From assembly GCF_036320965.1 (NCBI RefSeq), contig NC_092238.1, forward strand, positions 26,718,403 through 26,782,402: a DNA stretch of 64,000 bases, in the 5' to 3' direction. Under the pieces are notes generated by a model. It was not told where the DNA came from and made no database searches. It was given only the letters and a program-made list of their open reading frames with translations. A program made the translations under genes and the position numbers. This document shows, piece by piece, positions 1 to 9,759 of this stretch (positions are counted from its first letter, which is position 1; the number at the start of each line of letters is the position of its first letter). The DNA is from Panulirus ornatus. Its lineage: Eukaryota; Arthropoda; Malacostraca; Decapoda; Palinuridae.

Positions 1-124
1 ATATATGAATGTGTGAAGAACGTGTCCCGCCAGAATGACGGCTTCAGCCACCAGCAGAATTGGGACATACATATTTGTGGCAGAATTCTGAGGTAAGAGA
101 AGCCGTGTTGGTTCTGAGGAGGGG

Positions 125-600
125 ATGACCGCTCAAGTTACCGTCACGTGCCCACACTGCCACCAGCGCCACAGACCTCACCAGCACTGCCACCGGCACT
201 GCCACCACCTATCACTGTATTACCACCACCTCACTCCAAAAACACCACCCTATCACATAATTGTGGTTCACATCTGTGCCATCAAGACCAGTCACACTCT
301 TTGTGCAACGTTCTCTTCCTACCAGCCCTGCTTCCAACATTGTTGTCACTGTCACCACGCTGCCCACCATAGTGCCAACACTGTCGTGTGGCCACCAGCC
401 CACCACCCCAAACCGCTGCGCCGACCACACTACCACCATAACACCATCTCTGCCTTCACGCTAAACATCTTCACACCATCACTATTGACCCAACCCCATC
501 ATCACTATTTTCTCATCACCATCATCATCACTACCACCACACTATCACCACCATTCATACAATACCATTACAGCATAGTCACTCACACTACTTACACGAC
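125..600 (+). repeat. Degenerate CAC/CAT trinucleotide-rich tract
   Basis: Imperfect runs of CAC, ACC and CAT. The 182-aa His-rich frame follows from this composition. The first 120 bp show nothing recognisable. Confidence 0.7.
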
Positions 601-1515
601 AGCATCTGTACATTGTGATTACACGCAAGACATTTACCGTGATGTCTTCGTCATAAGAAGTATTAAACCCTGAATATATAATGTTCAGTAAGCCATTACT
701 AGAAGTACAGGGAGGATAGTCATTAGAAAACGCAAGGCAGTGCTTAGCTGAAGTGCATACAGTAAAGAGGATATTCGTTTTCATAACCAGAAATACACAA
801 TAGAAAACGAGACTTATTATTTGCTCATTACGCCTTGAGTCAGACCGCTTTCAGGCGACGTTTTCCAGTCCTGACCACCGAACTTTGTCGAGGACGAAAG
901 AATAACCAGAACAAATCCTAAGAACAACAATGAAATTGATTCTGTTGTTCAGGAACAATCCTGAGCGAAGGAAGACTCGGAGATTTCGAGTAGAATTGCA
1001 CTAGCCAGAAATATTGGTTTGAAATCAAACAGAAGACGTACAAGAAACATGGAAAAAAAATTTTAGCTGTAAATTTTTCAAACTTTCAAACAAATTCCTC
1101 AGATCCTATCAAGGCAAAGATTATTATCTATACATGTAAATCACTGCTAAAGTAATGCTTTGATTATTTTGACTATCACTGAGTAAACGTGTTCACGAAT
1201 GACAGAGTAAAATGTACTTATTCCATATTCTTTTTTAGAATAGAGACAACAAAACACCTTGGTTGAAATTATTTCGGAAATTGTTTTCCATTCATCTCTT
1301 CCCATAGAAGTTCCATGGTAGTACACTTTCCCCGCCCCGTAATGCAGGAGGAGCCTGAATAGCTATCTATTTTCCTGTGAGCTGGTGTGCCGTAGGGTGT
1401 CGTGGACCGGGAAGGGGATCTCCTCTTTTCTATCTCGTCTCCTTCCATATGAATCAAGAATGTAGGGGATCCTATTACTATTCCCCGGCAGGTACCCTCG
1501 TCATAAACCATCAGA
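600..1515. other. Non-repetitive stretch without recognised features
   Basis: AT-rich; short frames on both strands show no family resemblance or convincing splice sites. Confidence 0.5.
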
Positions 1516-1534
1516 TCCCATGTTATCTTTCCTT

Positions 1535-1712
1535 CCTATAAACCACACCCACAACCACAGCCACAACCACAGCTCCCAGACGTCAACCTTTCATCATCTT
1601 TCACCACGCAACCCACGCTACCACCACACTACCATCACTGCTACTACTACCACTACTACTACTAGAAGTAGTAGTAGTAGTGGTAGTAGCACCACCACTG
1701 CTACTACCATAC
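1535..1712 (+). repeat. CCA/ACT-type trinucleotide tract
   Basis: ACCACAACCACAG units give way to CTACTACTACCACTACTACT and AGTAGTAGTAG. Low complexity. Confidence 0.75.
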
Positions 1713-1987
1713 TTCAAACATACCCAAAACATAAGACTCTCATTATTACGTCTTGTGAGAAAGTTTGTGCATTAAGATGCTTATATTTAGCTTATATTCT
1801 TTCAACGGACTTGCATGTAGCGCTGTCGTTTGTATTACTCCTCAACCGTGGAAGCCTCCTGGCTGAAGGGCAACAACACTCATTTGAAGTCAGACTCAAA
1901 AATGATATTCTATCATTATCGTAATGGTTTTTAGTAATGTAACTTTATTACCGTAATTGTCATTTCTAGTATTAGAGCTTAGAAATT

Positions 1988-2012
1988 CTTATTATTATTG
2001 TCATCATTATTT

Positions 2013-2065
<53 letters not shown>
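1988..2065 (+). repeat. TTA microsatellite
   Basis: About 18 uninterrupted ATT units, preceded by interrupted ones. Confidence 0.95.
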
Positions 2066-3640
2066 TGAAATTATTATTTGAAATCATTTTCCATAGAGCG
2101 AGATGTGGTAAGCGTATACCGACTAGAGAAGGTGTTTCTGGTCTCCTTGTGATTGAAATGTCAGCAAGTTATGCTAATTTAGGGGTCATTCCTTCAGTAG
2201 ATTTTCAGCTAGATTCAAGTATGTGTTTCAGCTCTATTCTAGAAGTTGGCAGACCCATTATGGCGTGGATTTCCGCTAGATTTAAGAGCCTGTAGTCGTA
2301 CTAGGTTTTAGGGTTTAGAAGTGCGGTTGTGGTAGACAGTTTAAAAATTCAGGCCACCGTCACAGAAGGGAGGTGCTATCTGCTGGAGCTGTGTTATCTT
2401 GGTGCCACAGTTTAGAAGTCGTGGCTCAAAAGTAATAAATGCAGAGAGCGCAAGGAAATTTTTCCTCGAATATCTTGTCAAGTGTTAGGGATCACAACGT
2501 CTTTGACCTGCTTATCTACCTCACCTCTGACCTGTGTGACCTTGTTTGACCTACTGCTGCCAAGATTTCAGAATCATACCTGACGGTGACCCAAATGACA
2601 TCAGTGCTCTTGAAACAGCTTCAAGAAAGAGGCGTTAATCGTAACCGTTGTATAAACTGACCCTCGGGTTGATAGGTGGTGGGAGCGAGACGCGCAAACA
2701 AATGGTGTAGGACGAAGGAATCACTCAGGTTGTATTATTTGACGAAAACACCCATGATGGTGATTAGAAATCATATAAGTTGTTAAATACATTCATACAG
2801 ACAGCTTTTCAGTACGCGAGATAATCACCAAGGCGAGGATGGTACGTGTATAAGAGTGTCACAAAGATGATATATTGCCACCATGACAAGAGTGCCACCA
2901 CGACATAGGTCGTCTTCCTTGCTGACCTCAATGATGCGTCAGCCAACAGAACGCAAAAGGTCTTTTATAGAGAGTAAATCCTGAAGTACATTACTATTCG
3001 CATGTTGCGAAAACTCCACATGACCTGTGCATGACATTCATCCCGGTGGATTCCAGAATACCTGGAAAAGAGAGACGGCCAGACAGTAAGTACACTTAGT
3101 CAGACAGACAGACAGACATGGAGACAGACAGGGAGGCAGACAGAGAAAACGCAGTACAGTTTGGTTGTTAGCAAAATCGTCGTTGAAAAACTAAGAATTT
3201 TGTATCCTTCGTTTTCTTTACTTTCTGTTAGACGAACATGCCAGAAAATATAGCCCAGTTTTCTTGTGTGTGTGTGTGTGTGTGTGTGTGATTCATACTT
3301 ATTGAAACAACTTTACCTATGAAATATTCAAAGGGCAGATCGAACCTTGCCGTCATGGTCACGAAATCTTAACGACAAGAAAATGTGTCGACGAATCAAA
3401 CCATCACACATTCGCTGATGTGTTCCTTCCTCGCCACATCACTAGACGCAGGTGTGTTAAGGGCGCGGGGCGATAGGCCTTGTGTCTCCGTGGTTGCATC
3501 ACCGGGTCATTGCCGTCTGAGGGGTATCGTCTACGCTGTTATCTGTTAGTCATCTACCCCAGACCTCACCTCTACCCCAGGTGGGTTGGTCACCAGAGGG
3601 AGAGGCTGTCGCCTGGGGGAGGCCAGCCAGGTAAGGAGCT
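2066..3640. other. No gene seen; small CAGA and GT repeats
   Basis: A CAGA tract lies at about 3,100-3,145 and a GT run at 3,266-3,291. Otherwise the sequence is unique, without a supported gene. Confidence 0.5.
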
Positions 3641-3649
3641 TGTGAAGTA

Positions 3650-4180
3650 TTAGCATGAGGGAAGGGGGGACTGGCGGGGTGGAAGGGGGAATGGGGGAAG
3701 GAGTGATGTAGGGGAAGGGAATGGGTTAAGGAGAGGTTGGGATGGGGTTGTGGAATGGGGTTGTAGCAGGGAGAGGAAAGGACTGAGGTGAGGAGGGATC
3801 GGAGATGGAGAGGGAGTGGTGAAGGGGGAGTGAGTGATGTGAGGAATGGGATTAGTTGGAAAGGGAATGGGTTGAGGTTAGAAAAGGACTTGTGGAGGGT
3901 TTGGGTTTGGGGAGGAATATGATGAGAGAGGGTAGGGGGTGAGGTGGGGAGGTGGACAAATTTTGATGGGAGAATGAACTGGAAATGGGTAAGATAGGGT
4001 TAGGAATGGGAGTAGAGGGAAGAGATTATGATGAGAGAGTGATTGGGATGGCGAGAATTCATAGAAAAGTGAAAGAGTAGAGTGGGGGAGAAGTGGGGTG
4101 TGGCAGGTAATTAGATTGGAGGGAAGGCTTGGGGGAGGGGGATGTTGGTGGATCGTGAGTGGAATAATGAGGAAGGGAGG
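3650..4180 (+). repeat. Purine-rich (G/A) quasi-repetitive tract
   Basis: The plus strand is almost all G and A with T spacers, in variants of GGGAAGGGAATGGG. G runs of 3-6 make G-quadruplex or triplex structure possible. The Pro/Leu-rich minus frame is a composition effect. Confidence 0.7.
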
Positions 4181-5392
4181 TGGGAGGAGGTAGGCTGCAG
4201 GGGTGAGGAGGTCGCGAAGGAGGCAACAGAAGCCGGACAAGATAGACGTGTGGGTTGCATCACACGTGTCGCCTTCTGCCTCGTCTGGCCCACCACAAGA
4301 TGTTGTTTCTTTCTTTACCCCAACAATCACAGGTGCCAGTCCTTATCTTGGCCAGGCCTGGAGTCAGACGTGGAAGATAATCACGATGATAAAGATTTAG
4401 TCGAGAAACTTGAAGTTCTGAAGAGTTGGAAATATTTCTCTTAAAAAAAAAAAATAGGTTATTATTGTTATCTAGTGATTTATTTATGGGAAATGAGGGA
4501 GAGAGAGAGTATTTGTGTGTGAAGATAGGAAATGTGAAATGTAAGTTAGGGTCATATAGAGGGTTGCTTAGTTGAATCTAGCCGAGTAGCTTAGTATCCG
4601 TGAGATGAAGTAAGACACTGAGGGTATAGGAAGGTTCCTGGCATCACTTCAACACACCTCAATCAGAAGCGTAGTATTATCGTAGGCGGCTGCTGTCTGC
4701 AACCTATTACGTACGTGCTGTTGGCGAAAGGTATAAGACGCTCATGAAATATCACAAATTACTCGAAAATCTTACATAACACCAACTTCGTCAGACGCGA
4801 GTTGAACCATGGTGGAATTTCGATTCCTTGATTGACTTAAACAGTTTGTTACATGGTCATGGGATCAATCATACATCATATACCACAACTGTTATTACAT
4901 ATAAACAAGCTAATGGTAAAAGTAAGTTGTAAATCTAAGTGAATATGAAACGCCTCGAATCATTATGAGCCGAGGGTTCAAACTCATGAAAATATTGCAA
5001 TGAATGTATTGAGAAATCAACATAGTTTTATTGTCTTTTGTTACAGATTCACACCCCATAAAATGACGATGTTTACTGCTGCACACAGCAACGTGGCAAG
5101 ACGCGGTACAAGTGCTAATTCTGTGCTTAAAAACAACGTTAGTTCTACGTACATTCCCCCTCCCCCTCCTCCTAACTCGCTTTAGATGAGCTCTTTGGAT
5201 AGTATTATCTTTGCGTTGTCGTCCTATGCCTTCTGATATCAATCCTGTGATCTGAAATATTATCTAGAGGCGATAAAGTCCTGTACTTAAGCATGGAAAT
5301 GATTAAAAGATAAAAAAAGAAAATCATAATTCGCTTTATATCTATTTGGTACCTGTCTGTCAGAGTATTATTATATATTTCTTGAAATTTTG

Positions 5393-5396
<4 letters not shown>
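4180..5396. other. No gene seen
   Basis: Unique AT-rich DNA; short frames only. Confidence 0.45.

Positions 5397-5468
<72 letters not shown>
5397..5468 (+). repeat. AT microsatellite
   Basis: Uninterrupted (AT)36. Confidence 0.98.
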
Positions 5469-5470
<2 letters not shown>

Positions 5471-5709
5471 TTTCAAGTATAGGAGTCTTTTCCTATGATA
5501 TATTCTAGTTCTAGGGTGAACGAGGCCTTTAAATTTTTCAGGCGCGCGAGCGTTTAAATTTCTTGAACTCCGCCATAAATGCCGAGACGAAACAGGTTTT
5601 AGATTATTCAAACGCGTGACGATGTTTAAAGATCTTGGAAACGTTGAGGTTTAAATCTCTCGGGTGTACCAGCCTTTCAGAGGCAGTAGTAAATTTCCAG
5701 TGCGTGCAG

Positions 5710-5771
<62 letters not shown>
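5710..5771 (+). repeat. TA microsatellite left of the short retroelement
   Basis: Uninterrupted TA run that joins directly to TCCCTGGGG. Confidence 0.98.
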
Positions 5772-5775
<4 letters not shown>

Positions 5776-6004
5776 GGGGATAGGGGAGAAAGAATACTTC
5801 CCACGTATTCCCTGCGTGTCGTAGAAGGCGACTAAAAGGGGAGGGAGCGGGGGGCTGGAAATCCTCCCCTCTCAATTTTTTTCAATTTTCCAAAAGAAGG
5901 AACAGAGAAGGGGGCCAGGTGAGGATATTCCCTCAGTGGCCCAGTTCTCTGTTCTTAACGCTACCTCGCTAACGCGGGAAATGGCGAATAGTTTGAAAAA
6001 AGAA

Positions 6005-6022
<18 letters not shown>
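5772..6022 (+). mobile_element. Short non-autonomous retroelement (RTE-derived, SINE-like)
   Basis: It begins CCCTGGGGATAGGGGAGAAA and ends in GCTACCTCGCTAACGCGGGA, an A-rich stretch and a poly-A tail. The first about 180 bp match the 5' UTR of the window's RTE-like element (minus strand, 37,547-37,722). The end matches that element's 3' tail (about 38,330-38,390). It is therefore an internally deleted copy without coding sequence. TA microsatellites flank both sides (5,710-5,771 and 6,022-6,101). Confidence 0.75.

Positions 6023-6101
<79 letters not shown>
6022..6101 (+). repeat. TA microsatellite right of the short retroelement
   Basis: Follows the poly-A tail without spacing. Confidence 0.98.
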
Positions 6102-6103
<2 letters not shown>

Positions 6104-6676
6104 CTGTACGCACATGTGCATTATATTTTCATAAATCAATCGTGAAAATCAAAGCAACGACTGAATGATAATCAGAACGTTAACTAGCAAACGATTATAC
6201 GACGCGGGAAACAGGTGCAAAGGCTACATAAAGAAATACAGGAAAGCCCGCGCTGCAGGCATGTATGCAAGGCAGATGCCAAAATTCCTAGATGATTTGA
6301 TTAACGAGCGCCATCTATTGAGCGAATGAAGACCGACTCTTTTCTCTTGAGCATAGTGGCTGTTTTCGTAGTTTTCATGTGGATATTCTTATTCTATTCG
6401 TTTAAGATAAATCGTTGCCTTTACATGGTTTTTTTTATACTTAAAACATTGGTTATCATGTATTTTTTCAAGACGTTGCTGATATTTCCTCGTTATGTTT
6501 CACTAAATCGGTTGAGCCTTTCTTTGAAGAAGTTCTTCATAATTTTGTGTAATCCATATTAAACCGTGGGATCAACAGCAACCGATATAACTTGCTTCTA
6601 TATTTGTGCTCCATCAATAATATACGACATTCCAAACATGTAATACAGAACTAGAGGCATATCGATCACATTGAAC

Positions 6677-6731
<55 letters not shown>

Positions 6732-6999
6732 TTTTTGTCTTAGCGAAGAATATAAGAACATAAGAACATTTTTTTTTCTTGTACACAACATGGTTTGAAC
6801 GAGCTATTCGTTGTAGTACACTAAAAAACGAGTTTCTTGAATAGTATTCATTAGTCCCGCGACATGCAAATAATTCGACGATATAATCATACACGAGTGC
6901 CATCTAGCGACTGGTTGGACGATCATGTCTTCGGTTGAAAAGTTGCCAGTTAGTCGCAAACGTCGACACTCTGTGAGTCCCGTCTGGCTGGGAACGTAT
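6102..6999. other. No gene seen; CA repeat at 6,680-6,729
   Basis: A pure CA run of 25 units lies in otherwise unique sequence. A hydrophobic frame at 6,326-6,562 is AT-rich and resembles no family I know. Confidence 0.5.
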
Positions 7000-7116
7000 T
7001 TGGCGGGGGTCACTTGACCACAGACCTACGATGAAATTACACAGCCATTTTTTCCGCAGCTGCAAGAGAGTCAACATATCTCCCATTGGTGACTAATTGT
7101 CGTTGGTTTACTGAGA
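7000..7116 (+). other. Possible 5' untranslated exon of the 66-aa gene
   Basis: The sequence ends in a consensus donor (GAGA|GTAAGT at 7117-7122). Read through to the next exon it adds no upstream in-frame ATG after a TGA, so it would be non-coding. The 5' boundary is not visible. Confidence 0.25.
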
Positions 7117-8178
7117 GTAAGTTGCAACTTTTTGTTCATGGAAGGTGATTCTGGTATGTTTTAGTTGTTTTGAAGTGCATTTGCTTAGGGTTGAATAGTC
7201 AAGGTATTTTTTCAACTGACAGTCGACAGAACTTTAGAATGGGAGTTTGTTCAGTGATTAGTCCATTCGTGTTTTTGAATGCATAGAAAAAAGTTTATGC
7301 TAAACTGTTCGTTTATTTGATGGTTCGTTTTGGTAAATTAGCTCGTATGCATATCGATACTAGGTTAGGTATTTTTTTCTTGCAATTATAAGTGTAATAC
7401 TAAGAATAAAAGCTGTTGAGCGTGACTTAGAACATCACATTTTTCTACCACGTCGATGATAATGGTGGTTATTTAGAACTTGTATTAGTTTGTGAAACGT
7501 TTATAACTAAATGACCACTTTATTTGACAAGACATGTGCAAAGCAACCATTATTGTTAATAACCGTTATGGTAATGTAAGGGCACTGTGATTTGAATTAC
7601 ATCGAAGAATCATGATGGATTTAGTAGTTGATAAAGCTACTTGTAGTGATTACTTCATAAAGAACCTAATCTCTAATTCTATTATAAAGTAATCACCAGG
7701 TAGTTTTAACTATACTGTATCTATTGATTTTCGAATTGTTATAAAATTACTATAACGTTTATTAAGCAAGTACGTTGCTTTGCACATGGCTTCATCCAAA
7801 CTAGGTAGTTTTTTTCGCTTCGAATCTAGCGGGAAAAAATTTTAGTCGCCCACCGTTTAAAAAGGATACAACCGGGAAGGTTATCTTGGTTAGGTTGTTT
7901 ATCGTAGTTTCAGGTAGTTATACTTGTTAACCGTAAAATTCCATGTCTTTAGACTGTGTTCCATGGAGTTAGCCGTTTTACCTGTGGGTAAGCTACATAA
8001 ATCCTTTAGTTCAAAACTTTTTACAGGAGTGATAAGGCTGGATAATTGTAGTTTTTAAACTGCCAAAGAGGAGTTGAATTACGCATGTGTACAACATTTA
8101 TAGGTAAAAATTTTTCAGATGAAAAAAGGACTAAGTTGATTTTAATCAAACGTTGCAGGTGACGCCGACGGTGTTGTC

Positions 8179-9678
8179 ATGGATGCTGACATTGGTAGTA
8201 CTTTCCACAAGTTGTTGGATTACGTCATCGTAAACTCCAACAGCCACGGTGAGTTGCCGTTCCAAGAGAGAAAGTGTTGGTCACTAGGAACATCGAGTTT
8301 GTGTCCGAGCCATTTTTGCAGTAAGTATGTGGATCAAATTGAAATAATGGACACCGTGCACCTCCGTCCATCGAATTTAGGCGTCGTTAAATACTTTGAA
8401 ACACGAAATAAGAATGCACAGAATTGGTAACGGTGCGCTTTAGGGTCGCCATGAATTAAGACAGATGTGTAACGTAACTTGAAGCTGTAGTGTTTAGAGA
8501 CTTTAAAGTTCTTAAGGAAAAGCGATTGATACTTTTATAAGTAAACGAATGTATAGCGAGGAAGGCTGTGATCAGGGGAAATGCTTGAAATAAAATCATA
8601 ACTTACTATTAAGACTTTACATATATCCTAGCCGCTGTAGCTTGCATTTGAAAATTTGTGTTCCATTTGAAAGTTGGATATTTTGATTCCAAAAATGACA
8701 CCTATTTAGGTACTCTAATTTAACTTGATAATGATTGAAATGGACATTTATGTAGGGATGTAAGAGAGAACATCGTTGCTACAAGTATTCCTACCGTAAC
8801 ATATTAACTTTTCTATTATAATGCAATTCCATGAACTCTGAATTCTCTGCGGTCAACTAAAATGTCGTGTTCGGTTCCTTCAGAATTATCGTAAAGCAGT
8901 TTTACGTTGCGATGATCGGTAGAATGTTATAATGTCTGGACAATTCGGAAGGTTCTTAGGGTAGGGAGATTTACGAATTAGAAGATGAATGGTAGAACTT
9001 AGAGAAAATGAAGGTTAAAAACATATTCATCTAGCAGAAAATGTTAACCAATTTCTCTAATAGGCATGTAGGTCGATAATTATTGTGACACCCGTCAATT
9101 CATTTAACTTACAATAACAATCGATATTGCTGTTGCCCTGATACAGGTTTACTTCATAATCTGTAAGAGGTCGGAATATAGTCTCGCATTAATTTGTTTG
9201 GGAGTATAGAAGTAGGCTTGTTTTTCCCGTAAATTTTGTGCGAGCGTGTTCGGTAACTCTATACCTATAAGCTTACACCTTTATCTTTAGGTAGTTGTAC
9301 GCTCGCTCAGTGTAAAAGGTATGCAGGAAACGAGAGAGATCTTGTTTATCTCTAGAAAGAATTTGAAGCAGCATCGAAAACGTGTTTATAGTGTTTATTG
9401 CAATGAATGTGTATTATGGATCAAAAATAAGTATATAGATTACTCGAATTGGTTTATATGGGTGAATTTTTTTATTTTAGTGGGTGCACATTTTCACAGC
9501 TTAATGGCAAGGAAGTGGTTATATATTGGCAAAGGAATTTTCTGGCCATGAATTTAAAAGCCTTTATTATTTCAGGTTGAGAGTATGGAGACGAGATGCG
9601 GTGATGAAGGGTATGAGCACCCGGTCTGTCTACAATGAAGCATCTGATAAAATATCCATGCCAGGAGACTCTAGTTGA
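8179..9678 (+). CDS. Candidate small spliced gene, 66 aa, unknown function
   Basis: Coding parts 8179-8248, 9291-9318 and 9576-9678 join in frame through two GT-AG introns with good sites: CACG|GTGAGT to CTTTAG|GT, and AAAAG|GTATGC to TTTCAG|GT. The middle exon is only 28 nt. The product begins MDADIGSTFHKLLDYVIVNS and ends SDKISMPGDSS, with Arg/Lys-rich middle sequence (KRLRVWRRDAVMKG). I do not recognise it. The exon holding the ATG starts at 8159 (GTTGCAG|GT). A plausible 5'-UTR exon ends at 7116 (GAGA|GTAAGT). AATAAA follows at 9738-9743. The frame survives both junctions and the stop is close to the polyA signal, so a real gene is likely, but there is no homology support. Confidence 0.45.
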
Positions 9679-9737
9679 AGGACGATTAAAATGTAATTTT
9701 GGTATATTAACTGATGAAATTATTGTATATTGGCGGG

Positions 9738-9743
9738 AATAAA
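9738..9743 (+). terminator. Polyadenylation signal of the plus-strand small gene
   Basis: AATAAA lies 60 bp after the TGA at 9676-9678. A minus-strand AATAAA lies about 25 bp further right, so two transcription units probably converge here. Confidence 0.45.
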
Positions 9744-9759
9744 ATGGAAAATTTTAATC

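Noticed and set aside
125..673. 182-aa His-rich frame
   Set aside because: Degenerate CAC/CAT low-complexity sequence without a family match.
5205..6145. Frames rich in YIYIYI
   Set aside because: Translations of TA repeats and the short retroelement.
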